Origin: Branchiostoma belcheri
Taxonomy: Eukaryota; Chordata; Leptocardii; Amphioxiformes; Branchiostomatidae
Reading direction: 5' to 3'
Length of the DNA stretch: 64,000 bases
NCBI RefSeq assembly: GCF_001625305.1
Contig: NW_017804021.1
Coordinates: forward strand, 2,493,144 to 2,557,143
Shown here: piece after piece, positions 22,695 through 34,568 of the stretch
Layout: every line of letters begins with the position of its first letter
Position numbering within the stretch: the stretch's first letter is position 1
Made by a program: the position numbers and the translations under genes
Notes under the pieces: generated by a model
The model's database searches: none
What the model was told of the DNA's origin: nothing
Seen by the model: only the letters and a program-made list of their open reading frames with translations

Positions 22695-22802
22695 AAACAT
22701 AGCTACTATTGCCCGGGATCGGATCTTCTCTGGTATACTATCCCTTTATTTTGGTCAATTTCTACTATTTTTCCAGCGATCCGTGGTGCCCGGTAGAGGC
22801 TA
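22695..22802. mobile_element. right half of a TAGCCTC...GAGGCTA fold-back element
   Basis: Ends gtcaatttctactatttttccagcgatccgtg..cggtagaggcta, matching the right end of the copy at 57100-57291. The left arm is missing. Confidence 0.65.
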
Positions 22803-23814
22803 GGGCACCGCCATATGGAAGGACTTTTAACTAACTAACAAACTTCAAACCCTACAAGCTACAACCCTCATGCATTACTGTGGTCACACAGATCTACATG
22901 TAACTGGAGCTGCTTAAATTTCTTAAGTAACTCCTTTACATATCAATTCAGATTCTCATACATACAAATATAAACAGATTGCTCCTGTCTTCAGAGTCAT
23001 TCTCTGAGTTACAGAATGGTAGTGGATGCTTTCTGAAACGTCTTCAATTCAATAAAACATGATTTTTGCATTGCCTTAATGCATAAATGCATAAACCTTC
23101 ATTTAAACAATAGAACTGTGAGTTAGGCACTTCCAATCAAGCTCCTTTACAACAATCTTCAAAGGTACTTACCAGATACATTTGTAAACGGTCGGATGCC
23201 GTCCTTCTGAACTATTCAACGTCCGGATCCCGAGGTTCAACACGTAAAAGACACAGCCCACTACCTTAACGTTACCAGCCTTAATAGTCAGCTCCGTATT
23301 ACAACAGAAGCATGACCGGCGTAAGGGCCGTGCTATGCCGGTCACCTGCGCTGGGAGTAAGAAGAAGAATGGGAATCAAATTTACTCCCATGCTGTAACC
23401 CCTACACTAATAGGATTCAGATATCCTGTTGTTTGAACTTAACGCTATATATAATTCCTGACAATAACGTTACATGCAGATGTTGCATAGCATGTAATTA
23501 TTCTGTTTGCATGATAATTGGAAAGTGCAAACCGTCTTGATTCAATACAACAAACATCTAACACTCAAAACATTCTTCCACCATGACCCACCTTTATTAA
23601 AACCGGAATCATTCCTGTTTCCATGACAACGGCGCAAGATCGCTCGTCCTAAATCACTAAAAGCGTAAAATTCAACTGCAACAGAAAGGAAATTGACAAG
23701 ACACAGCCACGTACGGTCATGGATTAGCGACATCTAACATTGCCGATCATAACTGCAACAAGCCATCAAATACATGGGATGAAACCTGCAATGCCGGATA
23801 CATGGACCTGCACT
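22803..23814. other. no gene recognised
   Basis: Mixed sequence between the transporter and the next repeat block. A local inverted motif (gaccggcgtaagggccgtgctatgccggtc, 23313-23342) is the only structure noticed. A 63-residue minus-strand frame at 23542-23733 has no recognisable domain. Confidence 0.4.
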
Positions 23815-24905
23815 TTGGATACGGATCGCTAGAGGTCACTATTGCACGGGCAATAAAAGTAATCATATTTATTATGAATGTGATTATCACCTAGATGATT
23901 TTTACCGTAGTTCATGTTTTGAAACTAGGATAGATATCGATTTAGGATGTTTCAATTTGACAATCTGAAGGTCTGAAGACAGCTTTCGAAAAAAATATTT
24001 AATCGTCATACAAATTCTCCCATCATGCTTCAGGCGCAAAAGTCATTGACCTTGCCCGCGAACGCCCCCCTCCCCCCTAACAGCGTAATTATGTCACCTC
24101 CTCGCGAATTCTGCCCTCAGTACGATGGGCAAGACACTTTTTGGTTGTAATTCCCCTTTATTACAAGCGTTTCAGCAGTTGTTGATGACAGACGCGCACA
24201 CAATCCACTAAAATGAAAGATAATCCGCATTAGAATTGTTGACTGTGCATGTTGAACTAGTTGACGTGACATTAGCGGCCTCTAGCGATATGCTTCCAAA
24301 GTGCAGCGTTAGAAACAGGCCAAAAGCGCTAGAGGTCGTTGACCGTGGTTGTAACGCCCCCCTCCCCACAAATGTATAACAAGTTAAATGTGTGTCTCTA
24401 CGGCACAAATGTTAGCTTACCACACGACAACACGGACGACATAGAGTGCAATGTGCATTTCTATAAAGATTTCAACAATTCTAGATGTCAGGTTATTTAC
24501 TGAAACGGCATATTGTCCATATTATACGTAAACTGCATGTGATGAACTTTCGCGCCATTTGTAGACCGTACATTAGCGGCCTCTAGCAGTTCATTTCTGA
24601 AGTGCAGCGTCACAAACATGGGACAAAAGTCCTAGAGGTCGTTGACCTTGGTTGCCTCCCCCCTCCCCATATATAAAGTGTACTTGTGCATCTAGGCGAG
24701 CATTTAGCCATTCGCACGACCAGACAGACAACCTAGTGTGCACTTTCCGTTCCTTTGAGGATTATCAACAATTCTGGATGACAGGTTATCCACTGAAACG
24801 GTAAATAATCCAGATTTCATCCGCAAACTGCGTGTGATGAACTTTCGCGCCAATATTGTGGACCACTCATTAGCGCCTCTAGCGGCTAGGCTTCACACTG
24901 CAGTA
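23815..24905. repeat. diverged tandem repeat of about 300 bp
   Basis: Landmarks recur at intervals of about 300: attagcggcctctagc at 24271 and 24572, attagcgcctctagc at 24870; ctagaggtcgttgacc at 24329 and 24631, with a weaker copy at 23829; cccccctcccc at about 24064, 24356 and 24657; and gatgaactttcgcgcca at 24541 and 24836. Two complete and two partial units. Confidence 0.8.
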
Positions 24906-24957
24906 CCAAAGTTGAGTGGTCATATGTGTAGTATAATGTCCTTGGTGTACAGTGTTT

Positions 24958-25012
24958 CTAGTATTTCTCCTGAAATATATTTCTGTTCGTTAGATGGCGC
25001 TTTTGGGACACC
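24958..25012. mobile_element. half copy of the CAAAAGCGCC fold-back family
   Basis: tagtatttctcctgaaatatatttctgttcgttagatggcgcttttg matches the right arm of the complete element at 30917-31183. Confidence 0.6.
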
Positions 25013-25156
25013 GACAATCTGTGCTCTTTTCATATGGCTAATTTGCCAGTCAATCAGTTGCAGGCTTCAGCTTTTTGCCCATTACTAATGCTTTGTGGCA
25101 TAAACAGAAAAAGGCAATGTTGAGGAATCTTTGGCAACTCTGCATTCAGAATCATA

Positions 25157-25280
25157 CACACACGCACGCACATACTAACACACACAGGCACACACACACT
25201 CACACACACACTCACACACACACACACAGTGTCTCACACACACACACACACACACACACACGCGCACACACAGACACTTA
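25157..25280. repeat. (CA)n microsatellite
   Basis: About 120 bases of impure (CA)n. Confidence 0.97.
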
Positions 25281-26818
25281 AATACAGGCAGATAGACAAG
25301 CACAAAAGCAATGAAATAAAGACAACATAAAATGTTTTGTTGAACAAGTTGTATAATTGTTCCTCATCTTTACAAAGTTATACTTTTCTCTTTATAAAAT
25401 CACTCTTCAACTTTAAAAAAATAGTTTTTCATGAAGATTCCTGAGCACATAGAATATTAAGAACAAAAAACAATATCATAATCTGACAATCTGTTTCCTC
25501 CTTATTAATAAGATATATTACATCATCATGATAATATAAATAGTTTCGATCCTCAAAACTGTAACCCTGTATTTAACTTGGTAGTGCCCAGGTACTTAAA
25601 AACTATAACAAAACACTAAATCTGACAGCCAGTTCCAGTAGGCATTAATAATAGTCTTACTTCTTTAAAATTAAGAAAACAATAAATTATACATCTTTGT
25701 AGTAATTTTTCTTACTACTTACAAATATAAAACTGCAATCAAAATGTTCTCTGAACATCCTAGTATGATTGAAGTAGAGGTTATACTCTATGATATAACT
25801 TATACTATAACCAACAAGAAGCAAAACCAACACAAACTAACCAACCAACCAACCAACTGGAAACATAAACACTATATGAGGGAATAAGTGGGAAAAACCA
25901 AGAACATCAGATCTCTGAATATGTAGATAAATAACTAAAGTGTTAACAGTTGCATAAATGCCTTGAACTTAGATAAAGAACCAAATGTAATGATACAGAT
26001 TTGCAGATACGTATTTTGTCCTCTTGGCCCTGAGTGTCTAACAGGTTTTTTCTTAGCTGTTCAGTATTTAACTGTTCTGAACAGGGGCCTGTTTGTGTGT
26101 TCCAATATGGAACACTTACCAAACTGTCAAGAAAGCTGGTCTACAAGTTAAACTTCTACAAAAACAAACCAAGTCTATTCAGACAGCAAAGTGCTGTTCT
26201 GCTTCTTAATTTTTCAGCTTCAGATTTTCAAGGCATCGCGTTTTTGCCCACTAAAACAGAAAATAGTTTGAGGTGCTATTTTCTTCTCTTGTTTCCATTT
26301 CTTTTACTAGTATTTGGTTGAAGTTTTCCAAGTAATTTTTCCTTTCAGCTTTTTAATTGTCTGCAGCTCTTTTTTATTTTTGTAGATTTTTAGTCTTTCT
26401 ATTGAGTTTTCTTCTGCTTTGCTTCAACATTTTCCTTCAGACTTCCTCTTTTCCTTACCCTGTTTTTTAGCCCACTTTCAGCTGCAGGAAAATTTCTCTG
26501 AACTTTTTCATTTTTCCTTGTTTTTTTTTTTGTTTCCTCATCATGATTTTTGTGTTTTCAATGTTTCTTTTGGCAGCCACAGATTGTTTCCTATTCCTGA
26601 GTGTGCTTATTTTTGTTTCCTGGCCACAGATTTTTGTGTTTTCCATGTCTACTGGCAGCTGCAGGTTTTCTCTATTGTTCTGCATTTTTTTTAGTCCCCT
26701 GCAATTTCAGGTTTCCATGCCAATGCTCCTTACAGTTTCTGTGTGCTTTTTCATTTCTTCTTGTGTTTCTGGGTTTCAGTTTTGCTGATTTCTGTTTCCT
26801 TGTCACGATTCCCGATGT
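25281..26818 (-). other. probable 3' UTR and downstream region of the TGF-beta gene
   Basis: AT-rich, no exon. From about 26460 to 26820, degenerate tandem copies resembling the coding end are seen: gatgtctaccggcagccgcatg, which contains the stop, is echoed as catgtctactggcagctgcagg at 26645 and more weakly at 26571 and 26476, in a T-rich background. The polyadenylation site was not identified. Confidence 0.4.
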
Positions 26819-29742
26819 CTACCGGCAGCCGCATGTCTCGACGCGCATGTTGGGGTAGGGCTTGACGACGATGTCGTCTCCGTGTTTCTCCATGACGGAG
26901 ATGGCCGAGTAGGCGAGCGGCACGCAGCAGGGCGCGGGAACGACCCGGGGTCGGAGGTCGTGCTGCAGCGCCATCAGCATGGCGTGGTTCGTGGCGTTGA
27001 CGTGATCCGGGAGCGGGCGTCCGCAGGCCCCGCCGCAGCGCCGCGCGTTGTACCGCCGAGGCTGCAGGATGAAGTTCGGCCGCACAACATCGTCAAACAC
27101 CACATAGTGATCATAGCGGCGACAGTCTCCCAGCTGCCTACGACCTCTGCCCTCTGACCCTGCATCTGTGCCCTCTGATCCCACATCCATGCCCTCTGAC
27201 CCAGCACCCTCTGACCTAATATCCGTGCCCTCTGACCTCACATCTGTGCCCTTTGACCCTGGGTGTGTGCCCTCTGACCCTGGGTGTGTGCCCTCTGACC
27301 CTGCCTCCGTGCTGTTGTCATGACGACGTACGACTTGTCGGTTCCGCCCGCGATACGCCAGCCAGTCCCGCAGCAGCTCCGGTCCGCGCCGCTCCTCCTC
27401 CTCAGCCGCTTCCCGTCCGGTCTGGTTGCCTAGCAACATCCGCTGAAGCACGTCGAGAGACGAGATGCGATCCCTGCTGTGCGACCTTGACCTCTCACCC
27501 TTCCCCCTCCGTCTGAGGTTACCCCCGGAGCGCTGGGAGAACACGGCGTCCTGCTGCCCGCCCCCCTCCAGCACGTACGCGGCGAGCAGTGTCGCCTCCC
27601 GCGCCGTGTCAAACACACGCCTTGCGACCCGCTGGTCCACCTGCAGCCCTGTCGCCATGGAGACCACGTGGAGCCGCAGCCCGTGCTTCAGGCGGGACGA
27701 CCTCCGCCACGTCTGCACCGGCCGGGAGACGCTGAAGGTCACCCACGGAGCCGTCTCGTTTCCATACACCGTCTGGGAAATGGGGAAATTAGACGTTATT
27801 ATCAGAAACATGCTTTGGTAAGCAGCTGAGCCACACTGGGAGAATGAAGAATGAATCAGTGAATGAATGGATGCAGGATGGAATGAATGAATGAATGGAT
27901 GAATGTTTCTTTCTAAAAGTCTGACAAAACCAGTACAAACAGATTCAGGCCACAAAGTTCTACAGTCGTGCCAGGTGGACAACCATAGCCTAACAGCTAC
28001 AAGATTTCTAAGACTGATATATTGATTAGGCTAAGTGTGATGGGCACATGCACTCCTTAAGGGCTGGAAATAAAAGATGACATGAGCTCAAGACTAAGTA
28101 TATCTCATTTAAGATGGCTCTCTCTCATTTAAAACATAGAAGTATGACAGAAGACAGTGAAAAGAAAGCAAGAAACTACATGAATCAACAATTAATTTAC
28201 TCGAAGAGAAGTGTAAGTCAGCCAGGTGAGGTGAACTATGGATCATGACCTTGACAGTAAAACTGACCTTGGTGGCGAGGTGACGATGTTTCCTGACCCC
28301 TGACCTGCGTATGACCTTGAGCAGGACCAGCTGATAGGGCGGCTGCAGGATGCCCTTCCTCACCGCAGACTGGAAGGTCGTGCTGAAGGTCAGAACCAGC
28401 TCCGACTCACGCACAACGTTGACCTTGGACACGTGGCAGTCGACCTTGAACTTGAAGTTCCCCACGCCCCTTCTCCAGCTGACTGTAGAGGAGAACAGAG
28501 CAAGGTCACCTTCACAAGTCAGCAGCGCAAACTTGGAGCAGTTTTTACATGCCCCCTACTTAAAAATGTATTTTCAATAGGCCTTATTTACCCCTAAATA
28601 CCACCACTCTACCACCAAGATTGAAAAATTCTGACCCGCGTTTAGTACAGAAATGACAGCCCGTCGGGCTGAGGGGGTCAAATTGCTAACAAGCACAGAA
28701 GGAAACTCCGGTCCGAGACCTTAATAACGAAACTATCATTCTTAAGTCTGATTGTATAACAGATTGCATAACAGATATCTAAGATGGAACAAGGAACACC
28801 TTCAAGACAATTTTGTATTTACATGGGTGGAAAGGAACAGAAAATAAGTGGTCAAGGCAAAATCATGCTGAGTTCAATTTTATCTAGATCAGGATATGAC
28901 AACTAGGAAAATAATTACTTGTGTGAAGAAAATAAGAGGCTGTTCTTAATATTGAGTCCTGTTTTCATGTTCTAAAATGTAAACACTGTGTTATGTAAAA
29001 GATCACGCTCACAATATTTCTGTGTTTACAGGAAGAAACTGATAAAGATTTCAGATAACTATAGAAAGAAAACAATAAAAGTTACTTCTGACTTATGTCT
29101 TTTTCATGTGTTGCTTCAAGAGTTGATTTCAAAGACAGTAATTTCATCAGTCTTGATTACTGTATGTTATCAGTTAAACTAAATGTATATCAACCGAAAA
29201 CGCCATCAAATAAAGGTACAGGATTAATAATTTTAAGAAAAGTTACAAGTAATTTCCCCACCTTTCCACGGCAGCACCTGGTACACTGTGGAGTTCCTGA
29301 GCGCCTGTTGTCGCCACCTCTCGCCGCCCGGCTGCCAGTTACTCCTCCAGGTCAGGTACCGCATGTACAGGTGGACCACGGGCGGGCCGGGGCGCGCTAG
29401 GCGCCGAGGGCAGCGCTGGGGCCGCCCGGTGCCGCCTCGTGGGCAACGGGCTCGGCCGCAGGGAGCTTTTGCCGTGCGCTGAGCCCGTGTCTCTACTATC
29501 TCTGTTCCCGACTTTGCACCGAGACGACCGCTGAAACTCCTCGGCGCTGCAGTCGCCTCCCCCCGAAGGAAACTCGTGTTACGTACGGTACCAACAGCTA
29601 CCTGCTCAGCCACTGTTCTCTCGCTTTCTTCCAAGCTTGCTGCCTTCCTTGTGCGTCTTGCGTGTGTCTGAGACATCTCTGAGGCGTAAGAAGCAGCGAA
29701 AATGAGGAGAACGAAAAGAAACACCCGCACGAATCTCGCCAT
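26819..29742 (-). CDS. TGF-beta superfamily ligand, Nodal/Vg1/BMP2-like
   Basis: Three minus-strand exons, 29742-29262, 28482-28268 and 27772-26819, with phases 1 and 0; the sum is 1650 nt, 549 residues. MARFVRVFLFVLLIFAASYA is a clear signal peptide. An in-frame ATG 25 codons upstream exists, but it would bury the signal. The prodomain contains PPVVHLYMRYL and WVTFSVSRPVQTW motifs and ends at RGRR (441-444, 27148-27137), a furin-type site. The mature part (445-549) has seven cysteines: one at 448, the CGGAC pair, CC, and the final CGCR. YNARRC and TNHA suggest Nodal, while PLPDHVNATNHA and CCVPLAYSAIS are more like Vg1/BMP2. The usual GW/W pair of finger 1 is replaced by VVRPN. Such ligands are secreted dimers acting through activin/BMP receptors and Smads. 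The subfamily is not certain. Confidence 0.88.
27149..27312 (-). repeat. 21-bp coding minisatellite in the TGF-beta prodomain
   Basis: About eight units of seven residues, consensus G-S-E-G-T-(H/D)-(P/V/A), immediately before the RGRR cleavage site. One unit is shortened to five residues. The two GSEGTHP units are nearly identical in DNA, suggesting recent turnover. Confidence 0.88.
27773..28267. other. TGF-beta gene intron 2
   Basis: Contains an (ATGA)n-like stretch at 27840-27905. No exon. Confidence 0.6.
28483..29261. other. TGF-beta gene intron 1
   Basis: AT-rich; no repeat family or exon recognised. Confidence 0.6.
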
Positions 29743-30575
29743 GTTGGAACTTAGGGAATCCTCCTCGGTTTCTGAGAACTTTCCAACTGTGGGAAACACT
29801 GGCCACGCCTCCTCCAAAATAATACTGCAACAATCGGCGTCAGTCTCACAACTTTCAGCACGAATTTTTAGACTTTCACAGCCTAACGTATAGACTCTTC
29901 TTTTGGAGAAAGACTCAGAGCGAAACGACTAGAAGAAGTTCAGTTCCTTGGCTCCAAGTTGTGAGGATTTTTAACGTTCAAATGTTGGAGAGAAAATAAA
30001 AACTATGGCGCCAGCGGGTCTGTTCACACGCCTGGAACACGGGTAGTCTTCTGATGGGGCCAAACCAAAAAAATACTTGTTTCTTGTTATTTTAAATAAA
30101 AAGTTGCAGATTTTACAAAGTATTGACCTTTCGAGTTTAAAAACAAATGCAGGGATCTGAGGATATAATTTAGACAGGACATACACAAGAAAATGTGTAG
30201 ATTGTGGCTCAAAAAAGCAAAAATATTACCGATATTTTGTATGTTTGAAATGTCTGAAAACAAGCAATTGTATTGAAAATGCCTCATCATGAATTTGGCG
30301 GCACGTTCCACATCTTGTCACTCAAGGGAAGGCGGCGGTGTGACGTTTTGTGCTGTGATTGGCTCAAAGTTTTAATCCGATAGGGGAAATTTCAAACCCA
30401 AATCAAAGTACTTTATTCAAATTACAATAATGATACACGGAGGAACAGTTAAGGCTAGGTGGCAAATTTAGCTGGTGTACTTAAAGTACCTCAACTTTCT
30501 TGTTGATGAAATGAATACATGACATGAATTTATATATATGTTGACTCTGGATGGATGCTGTTTTGTGTCCCTTGT
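29743..30575. other. upstream region of the TGF-beta gene
   Basis: Presumed 5' UTR and promoter, read leftward. No TATA box could be assigned. A gtgattggctcaaag motif (CCAAT on the minus strand) lies near 30355. No other gene seen. Confidence 0.4.
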
Positions 30576-30660
30576 TTACTCACTCACTCACTCACCCACT
30601 CACCCACTCACTCACACACACTCACTCTCTCTCTCTCTCTCTCTCTGTGTCTTGTTTACA
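30576..30660. repeat. (CACT)n and (CT)n simple repeats
   Basis: Short pure tracts of ctca/cact followed by (tc)n. Confidence 0.9.
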
Positions 30661-30916
30661 CACGGCCTTAATTAACAACTGTTTTTTTCTTGTAGAATGA
30701 TAATGGCGGTAATAAACAGTAAGGAGTGAGACATTTTCTTTGAGATGATAAGAAGAAAAAAAAAGCTGAAAAATTGCCGATTGCAGACCTACCTGTATAG
30801 TGTACGGATATTTCCAGTCCCACGATCTCCTCTGATCCCATGAAAATGAAACATTTGGAGAATTTTCCACGCACATAAAGGCGTAACGTTGAAGATTGTG
30901 CCAACACTCAATGGAT

Positions 30917-31183
30917 CAAAAGCGCCCTCCTAACGACCAGAAATATATTGCAGGGGAAGTGGTCAAGAAATATCTTGCAGATGTTTAACATATAGTCAGA
31001 AAGCAGGTAGAAATGCTGGTAAAAAAATCTATATCTGTATCTGTATAGCCGGTATAACCGCCCTTCGGTATCACACACCAGCTTAAAATCACTTAGGACA
31101 AAAGTTGGAACAGTGTTCTTTATTCGTGCGTACTAGTATTTCCCCTGCAATATAATTCCAGTCGTTAGGAGGGCGCTTTTGAG
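30917..31183. mobile_element. fold-back element with CAAAAGCGCCCTCCTAACGA arms
   Basis: Arms of about 45 bp at 30917-30960 and 31138-31183 are inverted copies (agcgccctcctaacgac / gtcgttaggagggcgct; gcaggggaa / ttcccctgc). The spacer includes a copy of the GTATAGCCGG..CGCCCTTCGG repeat (31040-31070). Confidence 0.8.
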
Positions 31184-31640
31184 CCGCGGAGAATCAGCGC
31201 TATTATCAATAGTCCTTATCTGCAGCCGATCTCTTCTGCACTTGCCTGTCAGCCGACCTCCAGGGGCACCCAGCGCTTCACCGCCCGACAGCCCATATTT
31301 CATGCCGGCTCGGCGGGTCCCAAGGGAGGGTAAAAGTGCTCATCAGTCACAGAAGGTCTGGATCGTGTCCAGGGCCGGCACAGATTAATGGGCGTGTGCG
31401 CGGGGCTCCCCAGGGGTATGTACAACAACCTGATGTACGTGCTCGTGGGGCTCCCCAGGGGTTTGCATCATACCCTGACATAAAACTTAAATCTGACCCC
31501 CTCCCACAAACACCACTTATAGAGACGTTTGAAGTTGATAGCGTCAGCTGGAGGTCCCAAACTGAAAACATCAGCCTAAAACTCCCTTGGAATTTAGAAA
31601 AAGAGGAGAAACAGTGTAATAATAAAGGAATTGAATAGAC
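31184..31640. other. no gene; short direct repeat
   Basis: gcgcggggctccccaggggtatg and gctcgtggggctccccaggggtttg (about 31397 and 31440) form a 43-bp tandem duplication. The rest is undistinguished. Confidence 0.5.
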
Positions 31641-31676
31641 AAAAGAAGATGGACCCCAACTGACGGAAAAGAGAGA

Positions 31677-31714
31677 TACAAAGAGAGAGAGATTGAGAGA
31701 GAGAGAGAGAGAGA

Positions 31715-31790
<76 letters not shown>

Positions 31791-31850
31791 AGTAGTAGTA
31801 GTAGTANNNNNNNNNNNNNNNNNNNNAGAGAGAGAGAGAGAGAGAGAGAG
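31677..31850. repeat. (GA)n microsatellite interrupted by an assembly gap
   Basis: Long (GA)n with a (GTA)n patch and 20 N at 31807-31826; the true length is unknown. Confidence 0.97.
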
Positions 31851-32480
31851 AACTTACACTGATACAAACCCAAACAACCTTTCGGTCAGAGCTCTAAGCT
31901 TTCCAAAGTTTTAGATCTTCATACTCAATTCAACAACCGTCACAGGTGAACTTTTATGCAGATATTAGACCTTTTAGACTTCACAGGCTGTTTTAACCAA
32001 AGTGGGTTAAATGCAAGTAAGAGGGAAGATTTTACTCAGTCTTAAAGAAAGCTCAAAGTAAAAGTACTCTATAACAGAAGATGATACAGTAATGGTAGCT
32101 GAGGTCTCGGTAAGTCCTGCTTTACATAAAAACTAATCTCTGAGTGGAGACGCAAAAATCAAACTTGACAGGACGGACAATGTTAAACCCCTCACTAGCA
32201 TGCATCCTACACCACACGTACTGGTAAACCAAGTAAGCATATAAATGATTTATTTCAACACTGTCACAAAACATAGTCGTATCCAAGAACGTAGGTTTGC
32301 CCCAGGCACAGTTACAACAACCGTTCCTTTTACAAGGTCAGCCGTTCCCTCAAGGTCACCGTCAGAGATTCAAGCAGGAAAGACCGCAGAGAAACGTTAC
32401 TTTTTCTATTTCTTATGAAAAGTAGAAGCGTTTCGATGCTATCTTTTCCGAGCGTCCATTTGTCTGAATCAGTGTAACAT
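31851..32480. other. no gene recognised
   Basis: Includes one short fragment of the hairpin repeat family (tatccaagaacgtaggtttgccccaggcacag, 32279-32311). Confidence 0.5.
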
Positions 32481-32499
32481 AATGCCGAGGTCATGTCGA

Positions 32500-32625
32500 T
32501 ATCCGCGGAGTAGTTCAGGCCAGCTTTCAGACGGGGCCTCCGCGGAGCTATTAAGATTAGCCCCTAGACGGCCGGTCTCCGCGGAGCAGTTGCTGCTAGC
32601 CCCGGGGGCAATTCCGCGGAGTTGG
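32500..32625. repeat. four spaced CCGCGGAG motifs
   Basis: CCGCGGAG occurs at 32503, 32540, 32579 and 32614 (spacing 37, 39, 35) with partly similar flanks (gccccgg, gctagcccc). This is a degenerate tandem repeat of about 37 bp. Confidence 0.6.
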
Positions 32626-32819
32626 AGACAAGACCGGCCCAAATTGGAGCAGAGGGTTCGATACAAATCAGATTTCAAGCTGAAAGTTGGCGGGGAAGAA
32701 ATTTCTGCTGTTCGTAACGATATAAGCGTGCACTGGTGTTTTAGCACTAAGGACAGGGAGGGTTTGGTCTTACGGCTTCTTTCCGTTTGCCTATTTATTG
32801 TTGTGTTGTATCTAGGACC

Positions 32820-33060
32820 CTGCTTTATCCAGAACTGTGCTCTATTCAGAACCGTGCCCAAGCATGGTTCTGGAAAGTCCACACCGTATTCAGAACCGTG
32901 CTTAACCAAGAACCAGTATCGGGCACGGTTCTAGATAGTCCACGTGTATACAGAACATTGTTTGTGGCAATTCTAAACTACCCAGAACTGTACCTGATCC
33001 TAACCCTAACCCATTCAGGCATAGAACTAGATAGACACAGTTCTGGAAAGGATAGGACAG
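32820..33060. repeat. hairpin repeat cluster 2
   Basis: Several arms (CCAGAACTGTGC, CAGAACCGTGCCC, GGCACGGTTCTAGATAG) and one loop with cctaaccctaaccca on this strand. Confidence 0.85.
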
Positions 33061-33127
33061 GGGAAAGAAATGCCTGCCGGGCACTAACATTTATCTGCCT
33101 GGTTACCCAACTGTCGGCACTACTGTA

Positions 33128-33370
33128 GAGATATGTCAGTCAGTCGATTACCGCGCTATTTGCAGAATTGGTGTCCTGATTACCCTGCTGTTGTGTCTGC
33201 TGTCGAAATGTGTCAGTCAGTCGATTAGAGCGCTACCTGTGGGCTCTGTGTTCCACTTACCCTGCAGCCGTGTCACTCGGCAGGCTACTGCGCGATTTGT
33301 GTCCTGATTACCCTGCTGTTGTGTTCGCTGTCGAGATATGTCAGTCAGACGATTAGAGCGTAATTAGCGA
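33128..33370. repeat. about 95-bp tandem repeat, about 2.5 units
   Basis: gatatgtcagtcagtcgattaccgcgct, gaaatgtgtcagtcagtcgattagagcgct and gatatgtcagtcagacgattagagcg recur, with tgtcctgattaccctgctgttgtgt between them. Confidence 0.8.
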
Positions 33371-33639
33371 GATGGGTCCGCGCCGAGGCTTGTTTCACAG
33401 CGAGGGTGAAAATAAAAGGCGACGCGGAGGTTGTACAAAGGAGCCCGGGTGAGAAGATCTGGGTTAAAATCTCGCAGAAATCACCCTGAGCGCCCGAGGG
33501 AGATGGCACACTTCTTCCGGGGGACATCAAACGCGCTTTCCGCCGGAGTGGAGGTCGCTCTAGTCTCGTGCCCAGACTTTTTAGCGGATAGTTTGCTTCT
33601 ACGAGCTGTTAAAGTGTTGCGATGTCTGTTGTATATAGA

Positions 33640-34300
33640 ACCATATGCTCAGGCGCGGCTCTGGATAGTTCACGCGTATCCAGCGGCAAATCTATGTTCT
33701 TGGATTCGCTGAGACTATCCAGAACCGTGCCTGATCCTAACCATAACCCATTCAGACATATATATATGCGCATAGGTCCTGGACTAGATAGGCACAGTTC
33801 TGGACGCAATAGGGGGAGAACTGTATCCGCTGAGGACAGAGTCAGTATCTACTGCGTAAAAACAAACTGTGCCTTCCAGAAAGCCTGCTCTCGAGGCTAC
33901 CCCCGCCCACACGGCGGCCGCCATGTTTTCCCGCCACGCGGAGCCTCAGAAAAGCTTTTAGCGGGTCCATTAGCGGCGGTAGGTACATGTAGGGTAGCGG
34001 TGAGGCGGCGGGGAGACGCTTTTTACCGCTGTGTTTGGAATTCCGATCTTGTGGCGGAAGGATTCCGGGTTGCAATTGTGCCATATACATGGGTGGAATC
34101 GGAACACGATACCAGATTGTATCCAGAACCGTGCTTTAACCATGCATGAGCATAGTTCTGGATAGTCCACACGTATCCAGAACCGTGCTTTATCCAGGAC
34201 GATGCTCAGGCTCGGTTCTGGATAGACCACGCGTATCCTGAACCATGCCTGAGGCAAATTGATGTTCTTGGGTACGCGGAGACCATCCAGAACCGTACTT
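33640..34300. repeat. hairpin repeat cluster 3 (two blocks)
   Basis: Blocks at 33640-33815 and 34118-34300 made of the same arms, one with an AT-rich tatatatatgcgcatag interruption in the loop. Between them is GC-rich unique sequence containing ggcggccgccatgttttccc (33912-33931). Confidence 0.85.
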
Positions 34301-34568
34301 GAAAATACAAGTTACACAATTAAATTACTAAGAACTCCATAAACATACAGTTTCTCAACAATTCGATCCCATTTAGACGCCTTTTTAGTCAAATTTCGTT
34401 ATTCGACCTATGCAATGTGTACTCATGTTCACCAACAATCTGATCTTGTTTTTTTTTTCAAAACATTTCTCATAGTTTGACAAACGTCTAAGTTTACTCA
34501 TTTCTTTCTACAAACTTTACGGTAAAGTATAATAAAAAAAACGAGAAGAAAAGAAAGGCGAGAAAGGT

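Noticed and set aside
26419-26858. Hydrophobic plus-strand frames resembling membrane proteins
   Set aside because: They result from T-rich, phenylalanine-coding sequence in the likely 3' UTR of the minus-strand TGF-beta gene.
27465-27821. 118-residue plus-strand frame
   Set aside because: Antisense shadow of the third exon of the TGF-beta gene.
31571-31873. Minus-strand frame of leucine/serine repeats
   Set aside because: It is a read of the (GA)n microsatellite across an assembly gap.
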